Positions 33,975 to 49,632 of a stretch of DNA of 64,000 bases are shown here, piece by piece. A program made the position numbers and the translations under genes. This stretch comes from Poa pratensis (taxonomy: Eukaryota > Streptophyta > Magnoliopsida > Poales > Poaceae), in the NCBI GenBank assembly GCA_947311845.1, contig CAMZMU010000052.1:140135733-140199732 (forward strand), given 5' to 3'. The notes beneath the pieces were generated by a model, which was not told the DNA's origin, did no database searches, and was given only the letters and a program-made list of their open reading frames with translations. Each line of letters opens with the position of its first letter. The stretch's first letter is position 1.

Positions 33975-34688
33975 GGCCTCCTTTTATTTGTAGGATAGGA
34001 CCACATATGAAACATAAAGGAATGGAGTGCACTGCCTACTCAGATCCTATGGTTCAGGAATTGTTGTTTGATTGTATAGAATTGTTGCACTAGCCATCTA
34101 AAGCATAAGTCTGAACTGATGGAAAGGGGCTAGGCAATATATTTATATTCAACACTCCCCTCACATCTAGGCTATTTTAGTCCTTAGCGTGCGATAGGAG
34201 CGGGCCGCAGGATCTTTTTTTCTTTTTAATCCGTGTGAGCGGAGTCTCGAACTCGAGACCTCTTAGCTCTGATACCATGTAAAACAAAGCCTAGAGAGAT
34301 ATTGTTGATTGGATTGCTCAACGCTAGAAGCGTGGCCTCTTGTATATTTATATTGATCAATAGAACATACACATACATAAGTAGGACTAGAGTCCGAGTC
34401 CAACTACAACTAGTATACACGATGTCTAACACCCTCCCTCAATCTTAACGGTGTCTAACAAATTAAGATTGCGCAGATTGCAGCGAACGAACATCACATT
34501 AACTTTAAAATGAGGTCTGAGCTCATTTTTCTTTTCCTGTGGAAACCAACTAGTTCCTACAGGAATTGTTCCTACAGAATCTTTTCCTACAACGTACAAT
34601 CCCATGAATCAAATGTCGTTGGAAGGAAAATCCATAGGAACCGAATCTTATTCAATTCCTGAGTAAATCCTACAGGTCAAAGAAGGCC
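33975..34688. mobile_element. Tourist-like MITE split by a later insertion
   Basis: The left end GGCCTCCTTTTATTTGTAGG at 33975 pairs with the right end CCTACAGGTCAAAGAAGGCC ending at 34688, as diverged inverted repeats. TTA flanks both sides (33972-33974 and 34689-34691), which fits a PIF/Harbinger-type 3-bp duplication. Short LTR-element pieces occupy the middle. Confidence 0.65.
34083..34440 (-). mobile_element. TRIM/copia-like LTR pieces with tRNA-iMet primer site
   Basis: On the minus strand the order is a purine tract (34440-34432), then a 154-bp LTR-like block beginning TGTTAGACATCG and ending GTTTTACA (34431-34278). Next come TGGTATCAGAGCT (34277-34265, complementary to initiator tRNA-Met), about 95 bases, a second purine tract (about 34170-34155), and a 72-bp TG...CA block (34154-34083) that does not match the first LTR. 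The pieces therefore derive from more than one small element, or from a rearranged tandem. Confidence 0.6.
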
Positions 34689-34827
34689 TTAAGGAAAATG
34701 TGTCTATAAACTGATGACTAATGAATGAATTCATCTATGTTATTAACCATTAGAACACTCTGCACTATATATGGAGGTAGTAATATATATTATTGTCATG
34801 TGCATGACACTATTGTAAGTTACTCTC

Positions 34828-36489
34828 TGATACGTCTCCAACGTATCCATAATTTCTGATGTTCCATGCTTATATTATACCAATTGCTACATATTTTATT
34901 TACACTTTATATCATTTTTATGCATTTTCTGGGACTAACCTATTAACAAGATGCCACAGTGCCAGTTCCTGTTTTCTGCTGTTTTTGTATTCCAAAAAAG
35001 TTGTTCTAGAAATATTCTCGGAATTGGACGAAACAAAAGCCCAGTGCCCTATTTTTCTGTCACGTACACGGAGTCCGAAGGAGAGACGAAGAGGGGCACC
35101 GAGTCAGCCTCACCATATGGTGGCGCGGCCCCCCCTCCTGGCGCGCCGCCACGTGGTGAGGGCGCCTCGGGTGCCCACCGACGCCGCCCCTTCGCCTATA
35201 AATTGATATTTTCGGGAAAACACTAGACACCGAGTCATATTCCACGAAAAGTTCCAGAGCCGCCGCCAACCCTAACTCAGGAGGGTTCTGAAGCTCTTCC
35301 CAGCACCCTGCCGGAGAGGGGAATCATCACCGGAGGGCTCTACATCGCCATGCCTGCCTCCGGAGTGATGTGTGAGTAGTTCATCCTTGGACTATGGGTC
35401 CATAGCAGTAGCTAGATGGTTATCTTCTCCTCTTGTGCCATCATGTTAGATCTTGTGAGCTGCCTATCATGATTAAGATCATATTATTGTAATGCTACAT
35501 GCTGTGTTTGCTGGGATCTGATGAATATTGATACTATGTCAAGTTGATTATTGAATTATCATATACATGTTATTTATGATCTCGCATGCTCTCCGTTACT
35601 AGTTGATGCTCTGGCCAAGTTGATGCTTGTAACTCCAAGAGGGAGTATTTATGCTAGATAGTGGGTTAGGTCTCCATTTAATCTGGGGGAGTGACAGCAA
35701 CCACTAAGGTTGTGGATGTGTTGTTGCCACTAGGGGTAAAACAGTGATGCTTTGTCTAAGGATAATTGTATTGCTTACATTATGCACTTTACTTAATGCA
35801 ATAATCTGTTGCTTGCAACTTAATATTGAAAGGGATGCGGATGCTAACCTGAAGGTGGATTATTAGTCATAGATGCAGTCGGATTACGGTCTATGAATCA
35901 TGTTGTAATGCCCAAGTAAATCTCATTGTAACTATCATAACTTGTACATGCATTGTTATGCACTTCTCTATTTTGTCAATTGCCCAGCTGTAATTTGTTT
36001 ACCCAACATGTTAGTTATCTTTTATGGAGAGACACCACTAGTGAATTGTGAACCCCGGTCCATTCTTTTACACTGATAATACAACCTACTGCAAACACTG
36101 TTCTTTTACATTCTCTGCAAACAAACATCATTTTCCACACTATACGTCTAATCCTTTATTTTCAGCAAGCCGGTGAGATTGACAACCTCACTGTTAAGTT
36201 GGGGCAAAGTATTTTGGTTGTGTTGTGTGCAGGTTCCAAGTCAATCGTCAGAACCATCCCTTCGAAGCACTCTTTCTGGCACCGTTGCTAGGGAGAGGAA
36301 GCACCTCTGTTCAGCAAACTTCCACCTCCCTGCAACAGCACTTTTCCTGGCGCCGTTGACACCTTCAGAAGTGTCTTCATCTCCTACCGGTTCGATAACC
36401 TCGGTTTCATACTGAGGGAAAACTTGCTGCTACACTCATCATACCTTCCTCTTGGGGTCTCCCAACGAACGTGTGCCTTGCACGTATCA
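34828..36489 (+). repeat. 5' LTR
   Basis: Runs from TGATACGTC to CACGTATCA. It includes a CCTATAAATT promoter-like site near 35195. Two sequences resembling the tRNA-Asp primer site lie within its last 250 bases (about 36271 and 36347), which is unusual for an LTR. Confidence 0.85.
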
Positions 36490-36500
36490 AGCACTTTTTC

Positions 36501-36518
36501 TGGCGCCGTTGCCGGAGA
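36501..36518 (+). other. Primer binding site, tRNA-Asp type
   Basis: TGGCGCCGTTGCCGGAGA begins 12 bases after the LTR. One base differs from the complement of plant tRNA-Asp. Confidence 0.8.
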
Positions 36519-36693
36519 GGTCAAGCCTTCTGCAAGGGGAGTCTCTCACTTCCAATCTCTTTACTTTGTTATTATCTTGCTTAGTTTATTTTTATTTTTA
36601 TTTTGTCTTGTTTGCTTCTTTTTATCAAAAACACGAAAAAATTAGTTACTTGCATTTATTTTTACATTTCGGTTTTGTCTTAATTTTGCTAAA

Positions 36694-37224
36694 ATGAGTA
36701 GTCCTGAAGTTGAAGTTCGTTCGTTTAGGCAACAAGGGGGAGAAAGTTTGAAAGATGCTTGGTATAGGATAAGTGATGCTCATCATAGATGTACGAAAAA
36801 ATATTCTACCTTGATCCTTCTTAGGAATTTTTATGTTGGTATCACTAGTTGGTATAGGTATGTTCTGGACACTCTTGCAGGGGGCAATTTTCTGGGTACT
36901 CCTGCTTTGGAAGCTTGCAATTTAATTGAAAATTTGGTAGGGATTCCACCTACTAAGGACATTAAAACTGAGATCACTCTGGAAGATGTTATTAAAAAGT
37001 TGGATTCTATAGAGAAAAACTTGCCAAGTTTTCTTGATAATGTTAGCAAGGTTAACGAATCAATAGTAAGCATCGATAAAAGAATCACTGTTTTAGAGGA
37101 TAGTAATACCCATGATACTCAAAATCATAGGATTGGTGAGTTAGAGGAGGCTATGGAAACTTTAAGTTCGACTTTTTCTTCTTTTAAATTTAAGAGGGAG
37201 AAAGCTTTTGTGGGAAAAGAGTAA
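36694..37224 (+). CDS. Gag-like protein fragment of the LTR element
   Basis: A 176-residue frame starts at ATG 36694. Residues 10-80 carry the Retrotrans_gag pattern (FRQQGGESLKDAWYRISD, then LLRNFY, then TALEACNLIENL-like residues). Residues 95-160 are helical and rich in Glu, Lys and Ile, suitable for a coiled coil. The capsid-to-nucleocapsid CCHC zinc knuckle is absent, and the frame ends at TAA. The protein would pack element RNA, but a fragment this short is probably non-functional or specific to a non-autonomous family. Confidence 0.65.
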   Translation: MSSPEVEVRSFRQQGGESLKDAWYRISDAHHRCTKKYSTLILLRNFYVGITSWYRYVLDTLAGGNFLGTPALEACNLIENLVGIPPTKDIKTEITLEDVIKKLDSIEKNLPSFLDNVSKVNESIVSIDKRITVLEDSNTHDTQNHRIGELEEAMETLSSTFSSFKFKREKAFVGKE

Positions 37225-38410
37225 AAGTTCATTTATATTCCCAAAGTGTCTAAACCAAAACCCCCTAATGTTCTTAAAATTGATAAAACCTTTAGTATGA
37301 CTTACATAATGGAACATCTTCAGGGATATCTAAAGTACCTATTGTAACCAGCTGTGTTTTAGAGGAAGCCTTTGGTGATTTGGATGCTTCTTCACTTGGA
37401 AACACTTGATTTTCACTTTCTGCGTCTAACTGAAAGGCGTTAAAGAAAAGCACTTATGGGAGATAACCCATTGTTTTACTTCTGTAATTTTCTTTTATTT
37501 GAGTTATGGAGCTTGCTTACTTCTGTAACAACTCGTTTGTATCTTTATTTTATTGCATTATTGTACCAAGTAAAGTCTCTAGTAGAAAGTTGATGTTAGA
37601 TTTGGATTTCTGCTGTATACCATTTTGAGCTGTATAAATTCCCACTTATGGGACAATTTTTTGCTGTCCACCGTTTTGAGCTGTATAAATTACAGAAAAA
37701 TTGAAAAATTCTGAAAAATTCATGCGTGATCCTCAGATATGTATGCAACTTTCATTAGTTTTGAGTTTTCTGATCTGAGCAACTTAAGTGTCTCGAAAAA
37801 ATTCGTCTTTACGGACTGTTCTGTTTTTGATAGATTCTGCCTTTTATTTTGCATTCTCTCTTTTACTATGTTTGAGTGGATTTCTTTGCTCCACAAAACA
37901 TTAGTGGCTGTAGCTAATGTCCAGAAGTATTGGTGATGATTGTGTCCTTACAGAACATGTGAATTTTTGATTATGCACTAACCCTCTAATGAGAATTACT
38001 CCGAGTTTGGTGTGAAAGAAGTTTTCAAGGATCAAGAGAGGAGAATGATATAATATGATCAAGAAAAGTGAAAAACCTAATCTTGGGGATGCCCCCGTGG
38101 GTCACCCAAGCATATTTCAAGAAGACTCAAGCGTCTAAGCTTGGGGATGCCCAAGGCATCCCCTTCTTCATCAACAACTTATCAGGTCATTTATAGTGAA
38201 ACTACATTTTAATTCTTTCACATCTTATGTGCTTTACTTGGAGCGTCTGTGTGCTTTTATTTTTGCTTTGTTATTTTCATTTTCTGAATAAATTAGATCC
38301 TAGCATTCTTGTGTGGGAGAGAGACGCGCTCCGCTTTTTCATATGAATACTCGTATTCTTCACTTATATTTGTTGAGTATTCTTGTCTAGCTACTGCAAT
38401 GATTTTAGCT
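37225..38410 (+). other. Interior of the LTR element, non-coding
   Basis: No protease, reverse transcriptase or integrase. Two copies of CTTGGGGATGCCC (about 38083 and 38139) are repeats of the region upstream of the 3' LTR. Confidence 0.6.
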
Positions 38411-38594
38411 CCTGTTCAGCAAACTTCCACCTCCCTGCAACAACCCTTTTCCTGACGCCGTTAACACCTTCAGAAGTGTCTTCATCTCCTACTAGTTCGA
38501 TAACCTCGGTTTCATACTGAGGGAAAACTTGCTGCTACACTCATCATACCTTCCTCTTGGGGTCTCCCAACGAACGTGTGCCTTGCACGTATCA
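38411..38594 (+). repeat. 3' LTR, 5' part deleted
   Basis: Only the last 184 bases remain, matching 36306-36489 with a few changes. The deletion removed about 1.5 kb of LTR. Confidence 0.85.
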
Positions 38595-38639
38595 CTCTCT
38601 ACAGTGACTAGACTTATCCTCCCTAGAAATTCAATTTGC

Positions 38640-39000
38640 CCCCCGAGCTCACATGCTCCGGGTAATTTTTTTTGGAAAAAAGTAGAACATTTCAAAAAAA
38701 AATACAATTGGTGAGTAACACAGACAAGTTTTTGACATTCCTGCCAAGTTTCGTACTACTAAAATGACAATTGTAGTGCTTTGTGATTTAAAAAAACAGT
38801 GACCAAAATGAGATTCCAAAATGTATCGTTTAGATCACCTTTTTTTCACAAAACACTAAGAATGTCTTTTCACCATGAAACTTGGCAAATATGTCAAAAA
38901 CCTGTGCATGTTCGTCACTAATTATTTTCAGAAATTTTTTAAAATTTTTTACTCTTTGTTTCAGGTTTTTATTGAACCAGGAGCAGGTGAACTCAGCTGG
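38640..39000. mobile_element. Small non-autonomous DNA element candidate
   Basis: The left end (GAGCTCACATGCTCCGGGT at 38645) and the reverse complement of the right end (about 38976-38997, GAGTTCACCTGCTCCTGGTT) are diverged inverted repeats around an AT-rich core. Target duplications are not clear. Confidence 0.4.
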
Positions 39001-40370
39001 AGGCAAAGCACCTCTCTCTATACTCCCTCCGTTCACAATACCTTAATTACGTTCTAAGCTAATGTATTGGCTAAAACTACCATTGGCTCTTGGTCATGCA
39101 AACATTTTAGCCAAAAGAAAGATATCATAAGTTGCAAGAGATTAAATATTTAACTTTTACAACGAATGCACAACCAAATCAATCAACAGAGTCCATGCAT
39201 CTCACACAAATAAGGGAACATAAAGATCGATGATCAAATCCCTTCAACTGATGCCCCAAAAGAATGTAAAATATATGCTTCATCGATGGAGTAAAAGAAA
39301 ATACAAGCCCGAGTGACATAACATAGTAAGCAAGCATAAACAATAAAAATATGTCGAATAGTCTTTGATCGAGTGACTTTTGAGTGGGCTGGTTAGTGCA
39401 TTCAACGTAATATGGTAGAGTCAAAATATTTTTAATGTAAGACTCAGTCACATACTATTAACAAAAGAAGTTGTGGTCTTCATCGGTACCATGTCGCCTA
39501 AGGCCTGACAGAGCCTAGACGTAGAGAAGCTTTGCCCGCCTTTCTCCATTGATATTTTTTATAAACTAAACTACCTAGTGCATTCAATTCAATATTTAGT
39601 CATGGAAACACTCGGCATCGAATTACGGCCTAGTTTCATTCGGTATCTTCTTATCATTTAGCATGTGCCCTTAAACCCAACCTAGCACACATGGATGTCT
39701 TGGAGTTTTCCTTGCGCATGCGGCATGTATAGATGTATACTCAATTACTCATAAACCCATATATTGCTACCTCATACCTAGCGAAAGAAGGGACACCCCA
39801 TATCGATATCTCTGGGTACTTTGCACAAGCTGGCGGAGTGGAGGGTATGCTAAAGAATTCATGGTGAGGAAACCCTTGGATTGGAAGCCAAGTTTGAGCC
39901 ATGCTCAAGCAAGGTCATAGGTGAAATGATTGACCTTATGGGCGCCCTACAAAATTGCAAACATCCCATCGACCAGAGACTCGATCCGGTGCACGGTGAC
40001 AATTAGTCCATACCGACGGACCAGAAATTCCACACGGCCGGTGAAAAAGATAAGCACAGTGCTCACTCGCCATGACGCAAAAGCTTATAGAAATCAGATG
40101 CCATAAATACCATGCCGGCCAGGACCAAAGGTTGGTGCAGTAGGGTCGTCTAAGAGAGACCATCTATCAGCCAGCCTAGGAAAAGTTTTCAGAGTCCCCA
40201 TCGTCTAATCTCTAGCCTAGCGGACTAGGGATGGACCAGTTAAGCATTTGCTAGATATAGCTTGGTAGCATCGGTTCATACTTCATAAGAAGGTGTGAAG
40301 GAGAAGAGGAGCTGGCAAGGGGAATTCAGATTCAGACACCGGCGGGAGAAGAAGAAGAAGAACTGTATGC
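39001..40370. other. Intergenic region upstream of the bHLH gene
   Basis: A one-ended Stowaway-like piece (TACTCCCTCCGTTCACAA) lies near 39022. No matching right end is seen. The last 100 bases before 40371 are GA-rich and may be the 5' untranslated leader. No other gene. Confidence 0.4.
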
Positions 40371-41833
40371 ATGGCTGCCTATACCTCTAGCTTTTCTTCT
40401 TATGGTCTTCTTTCTTATGAACCAATACTGGTTTATAATGCGTCTAGATCACTGATGGAAGACGGCAGGGCTCAAAGGAGGATGTCTAGCACGCCTACCC
40501 GCCGAAGCAGATCCGCTGATTTCCATAACTATTCAGAAAGGGTAAGTTGTTACGTTCAAAAAAAGAAAGGGTAAGTTGCTGTCAATTCTCAGTTTCCATG
40601 CTTACGCGTTCGATCACAGCCGATTCCATTAGCATTTCTTGTCGCTGAGATTTCTGTCTGGGATGTTTGTAGAGGAGACGGGATAAGATCAACGAGAAGC
40701 TGAAGGCACTTCAAGAGCTGCTTCCAAACTGCACCAAGGTCCACGTAATGAACATACACCCGTCTTAATTGGATCCTCTAGCTATTATGTTTCTCCATCT
40801 TGCCAAGCTCTTCTTCGCCTGATCTGTGGTCTCGTTACTGATTGAAATTAGACGGACAAGGTGTCGATGCTAGATGAAGCGATCGACTACCTGAAATCGC
40901 TCCAGCTGCAACTCCAGGTACTTAAAAAGTTCGAAATCACATATCATATCGTATGATCTATCGGGTTCATCATGCATCTAGACATGTGCATGTGTTAGGA
41001 TGTCAAAATTAATTCAGATCTTCATGATCGAACTGCAAGGACGCTTAACTTCAATTAATCTCAATATTCAATGGAGATCAGCTATCTATTATTTCGCCTG
41101 CGTGGATGATCTTAATTACGCTTGTGACATGCCATGTCAATGAACTCATGATGCACATGTGCAGATGCTGGTGATGGGGAAGGGGATGGCGCCGGTGGTG
41201 CCTCCGGAGCTACAGCAGTACATGCACTACATCACCACCGATCCCGCGGCCCAGGTGATGATGCAGATGCCTCCCTCTCGTCCCTCTGACCCGCCGAGGC
41301 CGTTCCAGATCACACACACCAACCCGCCGCAGCGGCAGTCCAACGTCGAGTCCGATTTCCTCAGCCAGCTGCAGAACCTGCACCCCTCCGAGGCAGCCCC
41401 AGAACTTTCTAAGGCCACCAAAGCTGCAGCTCTACACCCCGGTATGTACCATGATCGATCGATCAAAGCCTAGAAAATGTTTACAGTTAATTGATACTCC
41501 ATGTAAATGTTAGGTTTCATGTACTGGTGTCTATTAAACAATACTACTCACAATGCATATATGCATGAGTGACTGATGAGGAAGTTTATGCTGATGCTTG
41601 CAGGAGCAGAGGGGAGGGTTGGGCAGCAGCACTGGGCACAATGTCGGCTGGATACAGGAGAGGAATTCCTCCTACAACTTTATGGAGTGATGCATGAGCT
41701 CAGCTGCGTCCTCCTGAATCCTGATGCGAAACTAATCAACAGACCAAGAGTAGTCTGCTTGCTAGAGAAATGGTACCCATCGGAGTGTGTTGAGTGTGAT
41801 GTAGTTAACTTGCTAGCTGTGTTTCCTCAATAA
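40371..41833 (+). CDS. PIF-type bHLH transcription factor (five exons)
   Basis: Exons 40371-40541, 40673-40738, 40852-40917, 41165-41441 and 41604-41833, all with GT/AG borders, encode 269 residues. The bHLH domain is at residues 50-102. The basic region is HNYSERRRRDKINEKLKAL with His52, Glu56 and Arg60, the E-box/G-box contact residues. The sequence LPNCTKTDKVSMLDEAIDYL spans loop and helix 2. It is followed by LQMLVMGKGM, which is typical of phytochrome-interacting-factor relatives. A full-length PIF would have a longer N-terminus with an APB motif. None is seen here, so the protein is short or has unseen upstream exons. It would act in the nucleus as a dimer. The last exon is uncertain: a different frame across it ends at 41690. 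Confidence 0.75.
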
Positions 41834-43179
41834 AAAATAAGTTGTGATCTTGCTTGCTTCGAGGAGCTATATGCTCATTTCATGTTACTTGGGTGCATGA
41901 ATATGTCCCAACAGAGTTTTCTAATGTCAGTAGCACTTGTGTTACAAGGCTTAGTCATGTGTTATAGTATAGCATACATGGCTAGTTCATCACATGAAGC
42001 ATGCAATAAATCTTGGCATTGGATCCTATCTTCAGAAAGGAGCTGCATAAGAGTTATTAGGAGACATTCTTCTGCTGTCCAACATGCTGTTGCCGGGAAT
42101 TCAAAAGACACATGCATCTACATCTGAGACTGAGACTGAAGAGTCGTGATTCAAGCCAACATGTGCATTCGTTCTTCATGCGCTCATGCACTGGCTAGTT
42201 ATGGCTAGTACATTTATTTGTATCCAAGGACTATTTCCCCATAACATGACCAATCTTTCAGCTTCCATTCTTCTGCAATCCTGCGGGTACAGATATGTTG
42301 CAGCACTAAAGTTGAGGGTCATATAAGCAGAACCTTTGGCACCACTTCAATCCCATGCCGTCAGGTAGCATGGGCAAGATTGATACCAGTGTACTGTTCC
42401 AAGGCCAAATATGTCAGCACTAATACTCCTGGCCTCTTGCTATTTAATGAGGGTTGTTCAACAAATGGTGGGTCACAATTGTTCTCTAAAATTGCACAAT
42501 TCAAAAAATATGCCTCTTCCGCAAAAAAAGGTTGTCCTAATTCTAGGGTAACAAAGAATAATGCTAGTTCTCACACAACCATCAAAGAGTCTATGGTCAC
42601 GCGTCTCACTTCATGAATATTTTTTGTTATCATATGACCTATTCTTTCGACATAAGTAGGTTTGCCGTTACCCCCAGTTTTTTTTTTTTTTGAACGTGTT
42701 ATAGTTTTTTTTTCTGAATACGTACAGGCTACACTTGGAATTGGATATGTGGAAGGTGTAGTGTTGGAGTCAAACACTTGTAGCTGTCCTATTATATAAA
42801 GACACAGTGGTAACCAATATAGACACTTCATACCTAGCACAAATGTTCGAAATGTCCGGCATCCCCATACCCAGTTCATAGGGGGGGAAATTTAGGGTTG
42901 TCACATGGGCTCGTCTGGGGCCCGCCACCATGTTGTCCTAGGACTCCAACAAGGATGTGGTTTCTCTCGGAGGCAACTGGAACACCACATCTGATTCCGA
43001 TGCAGTATGATTTTCAGTGTTTGTGCATTTTGTAGTCAATGCATCGGGTTTACATTTGACCTAGACATTATCATGTAGGCTTTAATATGTGATTGCAATG
43101 TTTGAGGTGTGAGAACCAAATAGAATCATTTTCTCGAAGGCAAAATGCTTATTTTGTAAGATTTTAACTTTTACAATCG
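41834..43179. other. Downstream of the bHLH gene, no gene recognised
   Basis: Trailing sequence and intergenic DNA with T-rich runs near 42680 and 42700. No supported frame. Confidence 0.4.
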
Positions 43180-43371
43180 ATGAATAGAAGAAGGCTGCTA
43201 GAGCTAACTCAAGAAGCAAACCGGAAGGTGAATGAAGTGATGAAGAAGTTTGAAGAAGACAAGAAGAGGATAGAAAAAGATAAGAAGATTTGAAAACAAG
43301 AAGATCGAATGGAGTGGCAAATTGCCATATCGTCAATGACCATCACACCAACGCGGATGCAACTCGATTGA
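43180..43371 (+). pseudogene. Coiled-coil fragment with an in-frame stop, unknown
   Basis: ATG 43180 opens a Lys/Glu-rich helical segment (LLELTQEANRKVNEVMKKFE..). TGA at 43288-43290 interrupts it, and the same frame continues with a MEWQIA.. segment to TGA at 43369. It looks like a scrap of a transposon-derived or unknown protein. Confidence 0.3.
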
Positions 43372-45931
43372 AGATTAGGAAGATCGAGAGATTTGCCCCT
43401 GAAAAAGAGTTGCCTCTAATATGTATTTGTCGCTATTAGTATCTTAGTCGTTATTATAATTGTAATATTTGGATTATTTAGATGCACGTGATAAAGTATG
43501 ATGTATGGTATGGTTGTGATGAACTATGCACAAATCTATGATACATGTATTCTGATGGATTTAACGATTAAAACTAGGGGTTGTGATTGCACGGGATGAC
43601 ATATAGCGTGTTGTTGGCTCATGTCCATGGAGACGTCTGCGGACATATGGGGGTCAAATTTACTAGTCCGGTTCGAGGTGCTCTTGTTGGGGTGGGTAAT
43701 CTTGAAGTGTGCCTTTCTAAGTGTAGTGAATCTCATCCCACTTATTCACAAATATTTTCGGTTTGCTATAATTTACTATTGTGAACCGAGCAAACTAAAA
43801 AACAAACGCCCACGATAAGAAAAATCTTGAGAACAAACATGCATATAAAAGCATGAGAAATGAAACGTGGCACTTACATGTTTTTTTGATATATACACAT
43901 AACAATTGGATTTATGAATATGATTCAATATTTAAACAAGTTTAATATGCATAAATATTTCATTCTTGAAATATATTCCATAGTTTTGAAAAAACTAACA
44001 CATGTTAAAATAATTATCCATGTGAAATATTGTAGTAGACTTCCACACAATGGCCCATATACGATTTACAAACAAACAAATCTAATCAGCGACTATTAGT
44101 TTAGTTAGTTTGTGTGCAAACCTACGCTATATATCTAGATTTCCACGTTTAACTTTTTGCAACTATATTTATTTCAGAAACTATAGGAGAACTTTGTATA
44201 CACTATATGACAACAAGAATTTTGTAGGCAAGCATGTTAAATTATTAAATCATATATATGAAAAGGTAGTAGATCCATGTCATTTCATGTTCATTTGTGA
44301 CTACTATAAGAGATGTTGTTTCAAAAGCACATAAATAACATACACAAGCTGTCTACTTATTGTTGAACATATATAATTTGTCGTGCACATTGGACCACGA
44401 AAAATAGGTAACAATCATGCCACAATTCAATTTATATTCTATCAGTTCAGTAAATAGGCTTAACTAATGAATATACTAGAAACCACTATTAAGATAGTTG
44501 TACGCTCTAGAAGTCTTTGCGATAAATACACCTATGCTACATGGTTTAGGCAGCTTAAAAAACTCAAAAAAGTAATGTTGCGAATACAACTTAAAGTTAG
44601 CACAATGTGAGTTTCTTTTAAGATATATATTATTACAAATGTACAATAAAAACACCACAACTAACATGTAAGTACATTCTTACGTGGTTACCAATGCTAA
44701 ATAAATAATACACAATTGTAATCATTGACACTCTAGCATACAAAATATAATTTCTAAACTATAAAAGTTTAGTAAAAAATATAATAATTATAATTATCCT
44801 TGGGTACTAATTATTTTTGGATGTCCATGTTCAATACTATGATCAGGAGCCCACATGTGAAGGGTCTTTGGCAAGCACTGCGATGTGTATCGTGGATGCC
44901 ATCTGACGACTTGTTGTTTGGAAGAAAACCCGGACCGGTTCATGCACGTAATTCAATGCATCTATATAGATCAGCTTGCTATGGTTTACATACAGAGTTT
45001 TCTTGAAGAAAGACGATGTGATCGCACAAATAAAAAAATATTGCGTTATCCCAGGAACCCCTCCAAATAATCGATCACGGAGCACGAATTATCACTCCAC
45101 CCGCTGTGCAGTGGGACACAATCGATGCCGCACGTCAATACCGATCTCCTTCTCCGCACAATCCCACATATGCTCATTGAGGATCCCACGAACGGTTCGT
45201 CCACACGTACAGGACACATAACACCGCGGTAGGGGTGCCAGCTCCGATGGCGCGGTCCGGGTGGAGGAGTGCGGCGGCTAGCGTATGCAGTGTTATGTCC
45301 TTGTGCGGCCGACTCATTTATATATAGTCCATCTAATGGGATCCTACCTTAGATGTCCATTAGCACTATAAATACAAAAAAAAAGATATGGATCAATCCA
45401 AACTTTCTTTCGGACTCCTTAAGTGTGTGACCCTATAGGTTCACATATATATGGGCATGATGCGAGTACACTACTCGACTAATAATTGGTAGTGACCTCT
45501 AGCAAGATGTGCCAACTCACAAATACATGTAAACATCCTATCGAACAAACCATCTATAGTAGTATTATATATGTGTTCCCTTTGCGTCGCGATATTGATT
45601 ACGCTCAACCTGAGAACTTGTTATATTTGTTATAGCTCGATCATCTTTCTGGATTTTCATGATTTGGAATCTGTGAAACATGGTTAACCCTTAACCGAGA
45701 ATACATCCACACATTTTTCTGGATCCGGTTGTTTGAGTGGCCAAGATATATCTCTCCGTTGTGCGAGGGAGCAAATCCCATTGGCGACAGACCAAGAATA
45801 AGTAACGTCTCATTGCCGAATAAATATTGTTTTCAAAACCTCCAAATGACACACAAGAACAAATTGCCATGCAACGACTAGAAAATTTGTAATCCCCTCT
45901 TCCATGGAACAAATGCTGCAACTTGGCGGCT
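43372..45931. other. AT-rich intergenic region, no gene recognised
   Basis: Mostly AT-rich with short meaningless frames. 45090-45310 is more GC-rich but has no recognisable product or repeat. Confidence 0.4.

Positions 45932-49632
<3,701 letters not shown>

Larger units (their letters stand above)
34828..38594 (+). mobile_element. Gypsy-type LTR retrotransposon, internally deleted
   Basis: The 5' LTR is 34828-36489 and the 3' LTR remnant is 38411-38594. CTCTC is duplicated on both sides (34823-34827 and 38595-38599). The interior has a primer site, a gag-like frame and no polymerase genes. The LTR start TGATACGTCTCCAACG and the ending GCACGTATCA are typical of abundant Triticeae Gypsy families of the Sabrina/WHAM/Sumana kind. 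I do not assign one. Confidence 0.9.

Noticed and set aside
39022..39050. Stowaway-type left end TACTCCCTCCGTTCAC
   Set aside because: No matching right end within reach, so it is at most a fragment.
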